Source: Brachionus manjavacas
Lineage: Eukaryota; Rotifera; Eurotatoria; Ploima; Brachionidae
Assembly: GCA_019054805.1 (NCBI GenBank)
Contig: JAHQIY010000011.1
Span: 377,001-441,000 of the forward strand
Length of the DNA stretch: 64,000 bases
Direction: 5' to 3'
Shown one piece after another: positions 8,841 to 18,704 of this stretch. Position 1 is the stretch's first letter. Each line of letters opens with the position of its first letter. The position numbers and the translations under genes are program-made. Under the pieces are notes generated by a model. It saw only the letters and a program-made list of their open reading frames with translations, was not told where the DNA came from and ran no database searches.

Positions 8841-11220
8841 AAAAACGGTTTTTAGTATTTAGGTTTTCAAGTATGCAGATTAATATTTTAAAGTCGGTTT
8901 GCCGAAATTCAGATAGTGCTGTAGTTTTGCTCCGCGCGAACCTTTCTTGTCCACAATGTCGTGTAGAACACTTGCTGCACCCTGTTCACTCTCTTGAACA
9001 CTTTGCTCTTGAGCCAATCGTTCCACTACTTGCACAAAATTGTGCACATTTTTCAACTGGTAGCTTTGAGTGTACAGACGAATGTTTTGGTTGCTTAGCA
9101 ACGCGTCTCCTAGATCCAACTCGAACCAACTATTGCCAACAAACATGTTGAACATGCGCAATGAGCCGTGCGAGTTCAACTGCTCGAGCAGTGCTCGATA
9201 CACTTTTGGTTCACACGAGACATGATCACGTGACTTGTTGTAAGCAAGTTGAGGCAGTTTGCACGTATAGGTATAATCCGAGTGTTCGTTGCTAATCCAT
9301 TGACCTTGATCACACAGCGAACAACCAATGTACAGCTGAAAATTACGCTTGACCAAATCGATGTACTGAACACGGGTTGCCATGGCAACGCCAAGCTTAA
9401 TAGTGTACAAATCGTTCAATTTAAGCAAATCGAGCGAGAGTGCTTGTAGACTAGTGGGTTGCAGATTGGGCACGCTTGTAGACTAATGTGCTGATCGGTT
9501 AGAGTGACATTGAAGCCGTCCTTTAGAAAGCCGACTTGAAGAAGATGCCGTGTGGACGACGACGACGTAGATTGAGTGAGCGCAAAAAAGGCATCGCTCA
9601 ACGCCGGCGTCTCGAACTCAATTTTTTCGTTTGAGATTCGACGCGTAGCACTCACCGGCTCCGATTACCACATGTCGCCGTAATTAACAAACGTGTACAC
9701 GCTCTGCACCGAGTCAAAATTAAAACCGGTCAATTGTAACGCGGCACCGCCATCGTAAAAACTAGTCGTATGGTCAATCGATTTGACCAATCGATTTGAG
9801 ATGCGAATTGATGGTCGTGTACTCGTCGATGCTCAGACGCAAGTTTTTTTTGCCCAAAGTGGAAAAAAAACTTTGTTTCAAAAAAAGAAAATGATGACTT
9901 TGTCGCCAAGTCGTCATCGAATGGCGTGCTCAGTCACATTCTTAATTTCGCACGTGACAACCCGTTGCCTAAACTCGCTCACATTGTCCACTATGCTCAA
10001 TTGACGCTGGCCACCCGAGTCAAGGTCAACACCACTAATGGTGAACCACACAAAACTAGCCGACTGAATGACCTGCCACGGCTGCACACTCGTTATAATC
10101 GGATCGACCAAGCGAACTAGCTGACTAGCGCGCACCAACACACTCTGCTCGCCACCATTGCCCAATGCAACCGCCCCGCCTATCACCACACTCGACTTTA
10201 GTCGCACGTTCACCGAGCACTCGTCGTTTGACTTTGTTGTGAACGCGCGCAATTTGCACACTATTTGTGTGGACGCGATGTACTTTGGCTTAATGAGATC
10301 ACATTGGGTTGTGCTGTGCTCATTTTGTCCTCATTTTGTCGCGTTCATCGCGTCCATTGGGTCCATTGGGTGTATTGTGAGCGCCACACGTGAGCACTAC
10401 ACTGATCAGGTCGTCGAACGAATTGCCCAGATTGACTTCTTTAATGGTGAGTATGGAGCCGCCCGAGTACGGCACTTTGACCGAACTAATCGATTCAATG
10501 TGCGGCTTTTGGCATTGATTGAGCGGCACGAACGCACTGTTCGCCAATGATAAGGACGATCCGATGCATTGAGAGAGTGCGGCTAGTTTTGACTGCGGAT
10601 TCATGAATCTGCACGATTTGCCCACTCCGCATCACATACAACTCAGCTGTCGATTAATTGACAAACACGACGAGCAATCGCTTGCCTTCTCCTCACACTT
10701 GTAGAACAACAAACTGAGCTTGCCGTTCGACACCGAGTCTATATAGTGATCGCCGTCCAATAGTCTCAAATTGGTTTGCACTTGACCATTGGTCAGCAGT
10801 GTGTCAAGTCGAGAGAATATGTGTGTGAGTGTACAGCTTGAGTGGGTCTTGTTCAACACAGTGAATGGTATGTGTATGGGCTGGTCGAGTGGTGAGCCGT
10901 CCGCAATTGTGATCACACATTGCAAATTGGTGCTGACCACGTTGTTTAGTGTGAATGTCAATGGAGCTTGTGGACGATGAGCTGTGTACGGAATGAGCAG
11001 TTTGTTTGTGGCCGGATCAAATGAGCTGCACATATGGCTCTGTTTGGTGCATTGTGAAAAGGTGCCATGCTGCTGCTGCTGTTGTTGTTGTTGTTGTTGT
11101 TGTTGTTGAGTTATTGAGGACACACATTTGTTGTTGCACCACGAGCAATCGTTGTCACTGGCACAACTAATGCACGAGTCATACGTGCCACAATTGATCA
11201 GACTTGGACTTGGACTACTT
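8841..11220 (-). pseudogene. Plexin-like PSI and IPT/TIG ectodomain fragment, frame broken
   Basis: Plexins are semaphorin receptors with PSI and IPT/TIG repeats outside the membrane. On the minus strand the piece begins at about 11220 with a PSI domain (CGTYDSCISC, then DNDCSWCNNKC). A poly-Gln run and a second Cys cluster (SDCSSCLSI) follow. Next come TIG-type modules: SGGSILTIKEVNLGNSFDD near 10470-10540, ISGVDLDSGGQRQLSI near 10000-10060, and an FQLYIGCSLCD-containing module near 9300-9350. The frame is broken between about 10300 and 10345, again near 9900, and near 9450-9480. Short tandem duplications accompany the first break. There is no signal peptide, Sema domain, membrane segment or cytoplasmic GAP domain. 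A MET/RON-type receptor also has PSI and TIG modules, so plexin-like is as far as I go. The downstream end is fused to the palindrome. Confidence 0.65.
11070..11109 (-). repeat. CAG/CAA repeat coding poly-Gln
   Basis: A run of CTG and then TTG triplets on + encodes 13 consecutive glutamines on the minus-strand plexin-like frame, between the PSI domain and the next Cys cluster. Confidence 0.9.
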
Positions 11221-12345
11221 TGCCTCAGCGTTTCAAAGTAGTCCAAGTGATGGTCGTCGTTGCGGCTTATTTTGTTCACTTGTGCACCAATAAAGTCCAC
11301 GATGAGAAATTTGCGCTCGTCGTTCGCACAGCCCGCCGTCGAGTACAACGAGAACAAATTTTGAATTAGAGCGGCAGTTAGCTGACGCACAGAGCGATTG
11401 CTCGCACAAAACAAACACATTTGCAGCCGATTTAAATCGGCCGCGAGCACACTCGCCTCTTTCGCTCGTTTCCATGACAACAAGCATTTGAGTTTCAAAA
11501 GTGACTCGTCACTCAATTTGTCTGCGTGCTCACGATTGCTCAACAAAATGCACGGATCGAGCAGCGAGGCCAAGTCGATTTTTTTGTTGTTGTTAACTAT
11601 GGATGTGGATGTGAATGTGGATGTGGACGACTTGACCAAATGGCTCAAAATTCTCATACAAGGCAGAGTGAGCTCGTTGACTAGGCGACAATTGGCACGG
11701 AGTAAACTTTGCATTAGAATGTGAAGCACTAGCTTGAAGCGAAGTAGCCAACACGAGTCGTCGCACTTTTGCACCAGACTGGACAAGATGAGCAGCTCGT
11801 GTTTCAGAGACTTGTGAGCGGTGGCCGCGTTCACATGCGACTCGGCCAACATCTGCTCGAGCTTTTGCTTGACAATTTTGTCGAATGTGAGCGACGCGTC
11901 CACATTGTCCTTGAGAATCAAGTACACCGTGTTGATCAGGTCTCGGTCGACCAGCTTTTGCGACTGCTGATTCTGGGCCGCATTTGTCACGCTCAAATTT
12001 CGTCTCAGATTAAAATTGAGAATGGACTCGAGCAGTTGGCCATTGGCAAAGTGAATTTTGAACAAGGCGACCAGTTGAGCGTTGCCCGAGCACAGAACGA
12101 CGCGGAAAGCGTTAAAGCAATGCTCGAGGCAAGCGCACGCGCAGCCATAGCACTTTTGTGCGCTTCTCTTTTGGTGCAGAGAGGCGCAGGTGGTGGAAGA
12201 GGCTGAGGCTGTGGCTGAGTTGGCGTAAACTTGTCCATGAGCGTTTGTTCGTCCTGCTTTACGATCATGGCCTCGATTAGCGGCTTGGTCTCGTGCGCTA
12301 TCTGAGTGTGTAATTTGTCGGCCCGGTCCAGCAGAAAATTTTAAC
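11221..12345 (-). pseudogene. UBR4: UBR4 (pushover/p600) fragment B
   Basis: UBR4 is a giant E3 ubiquitin ligase component with extended helical repeats. Read on -, this piece starts with LLDRADKLHTQIAHETKPL (the LDKADR-type segment of UBR4). After one frame change near 12165-12180 it continues through KCYGCACACLEHC and LNFNLRRN. It then runs through a DSCWLLRFKLVLHILMQSLL segment, LPCMRILSHLVK, and a segment starting CLFCASNRSVRQLTAA. All of these align in order with animal UBR4. It stops at DYFETLRQ, then switches in frame to the plexin-like PSI domain. GC is high, like the neighbouring fragments. No splice acceptor precedes the first codon, so the upstream edge is a breakpoint rather than an exon border. 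Confidence 0.85.
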
Positions 12346-12744
12346 ATAAACAAGTTTTAAATATAATTTTCTCTTAAAAAAAAATATCAAATCTACTTTG
12401 ATACATAACGGTGTCTTTTAGGAAAAAAATCATGCGATTTTTAAAATAAGATAAATTTTCAAAGTCTTTATCATTAAACGAACCATAATTTTCTAAATAT
12501 TTACAAAACAACTTAAAACAACTTTTCTTTTGTTCTAAAGTTTAATTTGATTTTTAGACATTTTTATTTTTTCATAGAAAAAAATAATAATTTAATGCAT
12601 ATAAAAACTGAAAAAAAATTAAAAAATTATGATAAAATGAATTAAATTAATGAACAAAAATATGAATAAATAATAATAAAAAATAGAATGTTGAATCTAA
12701 TTAGAATAATTTGCTATTTTGAAATGACCAAATTCTTAGAACTC
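12346..12744. other. AT-rich insert between the two UBR4 pieces
   Basis: About 0.4 kb of very AT-rich DNA replaces the coding sequence that should join fragments A and B of UBR4. Its ends do not look like clean splice sites on the minus strand. It contains no recognisable gene. It could be the remains of an intron, or filler joined during rearrangement. Confidence 0.5.
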
Positions 12745-13790
12745 GATATGCTTTGAACAAGCTGTGAACTAGAGTGTGCATGGACCATCTAATCTGAGCT
12801 TGAAAGGCTTCTAGCAGAAATGTGCGCACAAATTTGACAATGATGTGGCGGCTAGTTTGTTGGAAAAAAATGGCGACTAGCGTTTGCGACTGCAGCTGGT
12901 CCGAGTCGCACTTGGAGCCGTTTTTGACGGCGAAAAGACTTTGCAAAATTTGCAGAATAGTCGGCGGTATGACGGACGTGGACGCCGGACAACTAGAGCT
13001 CGAATTGTTCAAACTAGACGAATCGGTGCCCGAGCCATTCGCGTCAATACCCATCATCAAACACATCTCGATCAAATAGCAAACTGTGCATGGATTTTGG
13101 ATGCAGAACTTTTGCCAATTGGCGCCGCGACTGCTCGCCACTTCGTCTATCAGCTTCAAGTTGTCGACCACCTTGACCAAGCTCAAGTAGGGCAGAGTGG
13201 ATATTTTGGCGGGAGAAGCGTGCTCAAACGACGACTGAATTGTGTTGATGGCGTAGAGTGCTTGGGCGATCGAGCAGCCCATGTGCAGCATGCTAGTCGG
13301 CTTGGGGTTGACGGTGAGCGCGCAAATCGACACCAACTGCGTCAAACAACTGGACAATATGTGCTGATCTTTGAACTTTCGATACTTGTCCTTGGAGCCG
13401 CACAAAATTTGCAGCAATTTTTTGATCAGCCTCTTCAAATAGTTGCACTGAGCCAACAGAAGATACTCGCACAAGTAGTAGGTCCAGTGCGAAAAGCTAA
13501 ACTGACCATTTATCTGGATGAGCATGTCGGACGGACTGGAGCCCAGACACAGCTTTTTCATTTGATACGGCAACCGAATCAACAACTCGGTGAACAGCTC
13601 GATGTAGTTGTCGAACAGCTTGATGTGCAAATTGGCCTCCGGACTGGCGTTCTCGTTGAGCAGAGCCAAATTGGGCGGAGGCACCACAAACGAGTCCTTG
13701 TTCAACGGGTCCGTTTTGACAAAAAAGGGCGCAGCGCCTTGGTTTTGGTGCGACCTTGGTGGCCTTCGTGTGCTGTTTGGATCGATCAAC
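12745..13790 (-). pseudogene. UBR4: UBR4 (pushover/p600) fragment A
   Basis: This open minus-strand frame of about 350 codons aligns with UBR4 just upstream of fragment B in protein order. Landmarks are LLIRLPYQMKKL, YYLCEYLLLAQCNYLKRL, LQILCGSKDKYRKFKDQHIL, NWQKFCIQNPCTVCYL and the terminal FLLEAFQAQIRWSMHTLVHS. A Ser/Asn-rich variable loop lies in the middle, as in relatives. Fragments A and B are colinear, but a few hundred residues of UBR4 (the zinc-rich region) are absent between them. The upstream edge at about 13790 is fused to a gypsy reverse transcriptase piece in a different frame. There is no promoter or start of its own. Confidence 0.88.
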
Positions 13791-14165
13791 AGTTACCTCG
13801 GTGTGCCAGTCGGTGTCGAAGAACGCGAACGCTTCGCGCCTGAATGCCGATTTGATCTCCTTGATAGCCTGATCATGCTTCGGGAGCCATTCGAATCGAG
13901 CGTCAGCTTTTAAGAGCTCCCACAAGGGCTCTCCGAGTGTGGCGAGGTTCGGGATGGTACAATACACTGCTAGGCCCAGGAAACTTCGAAGCTCACTTGG
14001 TGTTCCTGGCATTGCCGCTTTGAGCAGTGAGTCGGCCTTTTCCTCGCCGATAGCGATGCCTTCAGGCGAAACTTTCAGCTCGAAGAAGGTCAGCTCTTTC
14101 TTTCCGAGCTGACGGATACTGTCTAAGCCAACAGTCATGCCTAGACGACGGAGGCGCAAAAGCAA
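13791..14165 (-). mobile_element. Ty3/gypsy retrotransposon fragment (end of RT, start of RNase H)
   Basis: The minus-strand frame reads ELTFFELKVSPEGIAIGEEK, then GTPSELRSFLGLAVYC, then a WELLKADARFEW stretch followed by AFRREAFAFFDTDWHTEVTV. This is the thumb/connection of a Ty3/gypsy polymerase and the first strand of its RNase H domain. The YxDD core and the rest of the element are missing, and no long terminal repeats are seen. Both edges are abrupt. The lower edge lies within a GATCGATCC stretch, where UBR4 sequence begins. Confidence 0.85.
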
Positions 14166-14355
14166 TGTAAATCAAAAAGGACAGACTCTAGGGTATTATG
14201 AAAAAAATTTCCTAATGAAATTGGGGAAATAAAAAGTAAGTATTTTAATGGAACAGCTTTAATTTTAATTGTTTTTACTAAAGAGGATTTGTTGAAGCTT
14301 GTGTCAAAAAATTCTAGCTTCAAAGAATCATGGAGAAAAGCTGGTGACTGCATAA
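14166..14355 (-). other. Short ORF, possibly retroelement gag/ORF1-like
   Basis: An open minus-strand frame of about 60 codons (SPAFLHDSLKLEFFDTSF...) follows the gypsy piece. It has the general look of the N-terminal region of a LINE ORF1, but the match is weak, and it could be chance. Confidence 0.25.
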
Positions 14356-14449
14356 AAAATGATAAAAATAGGAAAATAAACTTGTGTAAAAATTTTTCAA
14401 AAAATTAAACATTTTACTTTTTTTTTCTATAAATTACCATTTTCAAACA

Positions 14450-14662
14450 AAATTCCACGTAAAATTACGTAAAAAAGAGTATTTTTTTTTCCGAATTCAG
14501 GCTCAAAAAATTTCAAATAAGTCAATAAATGTCAAAATTCTCAAAAAGTTAGTATTTTTTGGAATTTTTACTTTTTTCTAAAATTTACGTAAAATTACCG
14601 GATATTACGTAATTTCACGTAAAATTACGTAAAAACAGAAAATCATAGCAGTACTGTAAGAG
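14450..14662. repeat. MITE-like repeat with TTTACGTAAA motifs, copy 1
   Basis: It contains several TTACGTAAAATTACGTAAA-type motifs and ends in CAGTACTGTA, which read inversely is TACAGTACTG. Related sequence recurs at 25690-25760, 27765-27835 and 28620-28975. This end motif is typical of Tc1/mariner-derived elements. Confidence 0.5.
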
Positions 14663-14733
14663 CAGAAAAGAAGTAAAAATAATTTGATTAAATTTAAGGA
14701 AAAGTCATTGTATTAAGTCCATAGAGCTATTGA

Positions 14734-15100
14734 TTAACTTGTTATTTCCTGTTTAACATTTTGGAATTCTACACAAAGAGTCTGGAATTTGTTGTTTGAT
14801 GCAAACTTGTCGCATAAATATTCTTCGTTTATAAAAGAAATTTTTAACAACTCTTTTTTCCTTGTGTCTAAAGTGTCAATTTTTAATTTTTCATGAAAAG
14901 ATGTACTTTTCGTTTTTAGAGGAAAAAACTTAATGTATCTCAAAAAAAAAACTCCAATATTTCAAAAACTTGTTTTTGAATTTTTGTTGGTCAGTGGCTT
15001 TTTTTTGAGTCGAACTTGAAATAGGAATAAATGAGTAATCCAGATGAGGTTGGATGAAGTTTTTGTAGATAATTTTGCACAATTCGGGTCTAGTCCATTA
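14734..15100 (-). mobile_element. Non-LTR retrotransposon (LINE), 3' end of ORF2
   Basis: On the minus strand the phrases QPHLDYSFIPISSSTQKK and, after a frame change near 14950, RYIKFFPLKTKSTSFHEKL mark the thumb and C-terminus of a Jockey-like LINE polymerase. The phrase IKYFPLKTPIRSMHK at 45751-45975 is a relative. The copy is truncated upstream and frame-broken. Confidence 0.6.
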
Positions 15101-15499
15101 GGTGATTCGGGTCGGGTCTAGTCCACAATTCATGCTCACGGTTCTAATTTTTTTTACCCTCATAGGTGAACAAGAAAATTCAAAAAATTTAGGTGAGCAA
15201 TTTTTTAAATAGGTGAACAATATTGATAATAGGTAATCATTTGAAAAAAATCATACAATTAGCCTTAGAAAGATTGACATCTTTTTTATTAAAATTACAC
15301 CATTCATTTAGATTTTTTGCTGTATGTGATATAGCGACATTTTTATCGATATCACTGGAAAGTTCATTAACTTATCCATGAGCGGTTAACAAGGAGCATA
15401 AATAGCTGCTCCATTACAATTTAAACATTACACTGTAAAATTTAAATTCATCAGAATATTTTCAAGATCTTTATCAGAGTTGCCTAATGTTGTATCATC

Positions 15500-16160
15500 T
15501 GTAAACATTTTGATATTAAAATTGTTGAAAACAAATGGTAAATCATTCACAAATATAAGAAAAAAAATAGACATGAGGTACACCTAATTTTTGTTTTGCA
15601 GTTTTGTAAATTTCACTGCCTATTCTATCTGAGATCTATTTTCAAAATAGTTTGGAAGAAGGCCAAGAGAAGAATTATCAAAACCATAATGAAAAAGTTT
15701 TAAAAGTAACAAATTTGAGTCTATTACATCGAAAGCTTTTTTAAAGTCAATAAAAAAAGAAGCAGTTGTTAGTTCTTTTTCTTTTGCTTTGTTTATTTCA
15801 CTTATATACTCATGGATCACAGTTTGACAAGAATGTTCAGGTCTAAAACCATGTTGTTCATTAAATAAAATATTATTCGACACAAAATAAAAACCAATCT
15901 TTTTGGATAAAAGCTTCTCAAATATTTTTGCTACTGGAGAAAGAACTGATATACCACAATAGTTGTTTTTATCTAAACTTTTCCCTTTATTTTTAAATTA
16001 AGGATTAACAGAAGCGAGTTTCAACTCATCAGATATTTTCTTTTAGATTAACAGCTATTAAAAAAATCACAAGGCAATGGAACAAGAAATTCTTCAAGAT
16101 TTTGAATAATTTTAGTATGAATTCCTATGAAACCAGGAGTCAATACTCATTGTTTTTTAA
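15500..16160 (-). mobile_element. Non-LTR retrotransposon (CR1/RTE-like) reverse transcriptase fragment
   Basis: The minus strand carries FNEQHGFRPEHSCQTVI, SFFIDFKKAFDVIDSNLL and NYFENRSQ, which are classic fingers and palm motifs of a LINE polymerase. Upstream, with shifts and stops, there are traces of YCGISVLSPVAKIFEKL. The catalytic FADD motif has not survived in frame. It is a dead partial copy. Confidence 0.8.
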
Positions 16161-16234
16161 ATCCATCCGAAATATGTCGTATGTGCTTATGAGTCGGAGT
16201 ATTTATATTACATATTATTAAATGTATTTAGCGA

Positions 16235-16505
16235 TTAAATTAAAAAATAATAATAATAAGCTACAGCAGACTAACTGCGGAGCAAGAAAACAAGTAGCCT
16301 CGCTATGGTAGCTGTCTGGTTTTTACATAAAACTTTATAATGACGAAATTTTGTTAATAGAAAAAAATTAATATTTTAGTTTCAAATTTTTATCAAGTTT
16401 GTTTTTAAATTCATTTTTGGATTTTGCATTAGCAACTCTAACTGGTAATTTGTTCCACTCATTTACCACTCGATTAGTCGAGAAACTATTCCTTACAATT
16501 TTGAA
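16235..16505 (-). mobile_element. 3' end of another LINE copy, with ATT-rich tail
   Basis: The minus strand reads SFSTNRVVNEWNKLPVRVAN, a C-terminal signature of many LINE polymerases. An untranslated tail follows, containing CTACCATAGCGAGGCTACTT and ending in TTATTATTATTATT. The same tail architecture is seen at 29640-29705 and 51430-51500, so it defines one LINE family with a trinucleotide end. Confidence 0.7.
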
Positions 16506-17092
16506 TTTTAAAATAATAAAATAAAAGAAATTAAATTAAAATTAAATTAAAGTAAAATTAGACTAAAATATTTATTTTACAAAAGACCTTAGTTAAAAAA
16601 AATATTAAAAATATTAAAAATAAAACTTAAAACAAAAAATGGCAATTGAAAATGAAACCAGAATTTGACCATCAAAACCATAAATGGAAAATTTGAAAAT
16701 ATTTTTTTTCAATCTAAATAACCAATATTTCCATTCAGTTATTTTGATATTTTAACTTTTCAATCTGTCAAATCTTTATTGCTGACATCACACTTGCCTC
16801 AGAAGACATCAATTTTTCAAATGACCGAAAAATCGATTTAAAATCGATTATGGAGCTATGGTGGACGTTTTGAATTAGCTGAACTTTAATAGATTTATGT
16901 TACCGATTTGATTAGAACAATTATATTATTTACCAAAAACCTTAATAATTTTTAATTCAATGTTTATAAAATAACTTAAAATTACCTGAATTTCCATCAC
17001 TTTAAAAAAACTCAATTATCGAATCCATAAAAATTGACTAACTTTCAAACAATTTAGAGTTTAAAATTAAAGAAAAACTTAATCAAAAAAAA
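16506..17092. other. AT-rich intergenic stretch
   Basis: No coding pattern is recognised. It should contain the promoter of the Ly6-like gene, but no specific element stands out. Confidence 0.5.
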
Positions 17093-17504
17093 ATGAAAAT
17101 CCCAGCATTAATAATTTTAATTTTAAGTAATCTCAAAAATAATTTATAATTATTTAAATTAAAAATTTTATTAAGCCATTTATATCAAGAACATTAATGC
17201 AATTAAATGCTATGTGTGCAATGGTCAACCAGACTGCAATGATCCATTTCCAGAAAATGCTCTCTACAAGACCAATTGTGACAGCGCGATCAGCTGCAAA
17301 AAGCTAGTTTACACAAAATCGGGTATAAATTATGCAATTAGATCGTGCGAAACAGCGTGTCGTCAGATCACCACTGAGTACTCTGGCAATCCAGCGACAT
17401 CTTACTGCTGCCTTAGCGACTACTGCAACCATGCACCCCTAAAATTCACCAACCACTTTCTGCTTATTTTCATTTTCATATTTAACCTAAACTTTTTTCA
17501 ATAA
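17093..17504 (+). CDS. Ly6/uPAR-type three-finger protein, probably GPI-anchored
   Basis: There are two exons, 17093-17126 and 17176-17504, split by a 49 bp intron (GTAATC...TTAAG) that restores one 120-residue frame. The start M-K-I-P-A-L-I-I-L begins a signal peptide. The mature part opens with KCYVCNGQPDC and ends its finger domain with SYCCLSDYCNH, the CC-x2-D-x-CN signature of Ly6/uPAR proteins. Ten cysteines fit five disulfides. The last 20 or so residues are hydrophobic (LLIFIFIFNLNFF), as expected for a GPI-attachment signal. It should be a small cell-surface or secreted protein; the ligand is unknown. It sits only 56 bp upstream of PUS1 on the same strand. Confidence 0.8.
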
Positions 17505-17560
17505 AAATCTTCCATACATATAGAAAAATTTGAATTTTTTTGAATAAAATTTAAAAAAAA

Positions 17561-18652
17561 ATGATAACTCGATTTAGTTCAATTTTAAGAAAAAATTTTC
17601 CCATCAGAAAAATGTCCTCAGAGGTAGAAAAACTAGTGGAAAAAACGGAATGTAGCGATGAGACTGAGCTGGCTCCTGCGAGCAAAAAAATCAAGGCTGA
17701 AGAAGAAGAAGGACAGACAGAGACAAAAATTGGCCTGAAGCGCAAATACGCGCTGTGTGTAGGCTACTGCGGTGAGGGCTACTACGGACTACAGCGCAAT
17801 CCGACCATCAAGGACAAATTTCGCACTATTGAGGACGAAATAGTGGATGCTTTGGTCAAAATAAACTCAATACCTCAGGCTCATGCGGACGAAATGTACA
17901 AGATGTCATTTCAGCGCGCTGCCCGCACAGACAAAGGCGTCTCAGCGGCCGAGAACCTTCTAAGCCTTAAGATGGAATTTTCCCAAGAGCATTTGCAAAA
18001 ACTAAACCAAACATTACCAGAACAGATCAGAGTCTTTGGCTACAAAAAAGTGACCAAATCATTTGATTCAAAGAACAGCTGTGACGGACGCACTTATGTT
18101 TACATCTTGCCCACATTCGCTTTTTGTCCTATTGAAGAACTGTGCAACGAGAATTACCGTGTGAGTGAGCAAATAATTGACCAAGTGAATGAAACACTGA
18201 GATGTTTGTGTGGCACCCACAATTTTCATAATTTTACCGCGGGCAGAAAATACACCGATCCAAGTTCAAAGCGCTACATTATTTCTTTTGAGTGTAGCAA
18301 GCCATTTATGAAAGAGGGATTTGAATATGCGGTCATTAAAGTTCGCGGGCAAAGTTTTATGCTGCATCAGATTAGAAAAATGGTCGGAATGGTGATTGCG
18401 ATTGTACGAGGCTTTGCCAATGCGGAAACATTGAGCTTGTGCTGGACAGCGAACAAGGTTGATGTTCCAACAGCACCACCCCTGGGTCTAATGCTCGACA
18501 AGCTTCATTATGATAAGTATAACAAAAAATTTGGTGCTGATGGGCTTCATGAGCCGCTGGACTGGTCCAATTTGCAGGAGGAGATTGAAAATTTTAAGCA
18601 TGACCACATTTTTTCCAATATTATTCAAAAAGAAAGAGAACAAAAATCGTAA
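17561..18652 (+). CDS. PUS1: tRNA pseudouridine synthase PUS1 (TruA family)
   Basis: PUS1 isomerises uridine to pseudouridine in tRNA and other RNAs. The 363-residue intronless ORF has the TruA fold. YALCVGYCGEGYYGLQ opens the domain, and RAARTDKGVSA carries the catalytic Asp124. The FHNFTAGRKY and GQSFMLHQIRKMVGM motifs follow in order. Two in-frame starts are plausible: Met1 gives an Arg/Lys-rich, acid-free N-terminus (MITRFSSILRKNFPIRK) like a mitochondrial presequence, and Met18 gives a cytosolic or nuclear form. A basic SKKIK patch near residue 41 could aid nuclear entry. The gene is intact. It lies 56 bp after the Ly6-like gene and 52 bp before a small ORF, so the three may be co-transcribed. 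Confidence 0.93.
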   Translation: MITRFSSILRKNFPIRKMSSEVEKLVEKTECSDETELAPASKKIKAEEEEGQTETKIGLKRKYALCVGYCGEGYYGLQRNPTIKDKFRTIEDEIVDALVKINSIPQAHADEMYKMSFQRAARTDKGVSAAENLLSLKMEFSQEHLQKLNQTLPEQIRVFGYKKVTKSFDSKNSCDGRTYVYILPTFAFCPIEELCNENYRVSEQIIDQVNETLRCLCGTHNFHNFTAGRKYTDPSSKRYIISFECSKPFMKEGFEYAVIKVRGQSFMLHQIRKMVGMVIAIVRGFANAETLSLCWTANKVDVPTAPPLGLMLDKLHYDKYNKKFGADGLHEPLDWSNLQEEIENFKHDHIFSNIIQKEREQKS

Positions 18653-18704
18653 TAAAAACTTTATTTTTATTTTATTTTATTTTTTAAGAAAAGAAAATTT
18701 TAGA

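Larger units (their letters stand above)
4302..9318. repeat. Large imperfect palindrome (left arm 4302-4990, right arm 8340-9318)
   Basis: The left arm read on - matches the right arm read on +. The plexin-like stretch 4302-4468 is the reverse complement of about 9148-9318. The AT-rich spacer and C2HC exon at 4480-4760 match 8545-8830, and the coiled-coil exon 4771-4917 matches 8392-8538. The right arm has about 300 bp (8841-9139) missing from the left, where the joint falls in an ACAAC-type microhomology. The interior (about 4990-8340) carries a direct duplication, hairpins, a transposase-like fragment and a telomere-like tract. The arms differ at scattered positions, so this is not a trivial copy of one read, although a chimeric assembly cannot be excluded. 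Confidence 0.8.

Noticed and set aside
12884..13843. 319-codon plus-strand frame opposite UBR4 fragment A
   Set aside because: It is the antisense shadow of a secure UBR4 frame, with an Arg/Gln/Val-rich composition typical of shadows.
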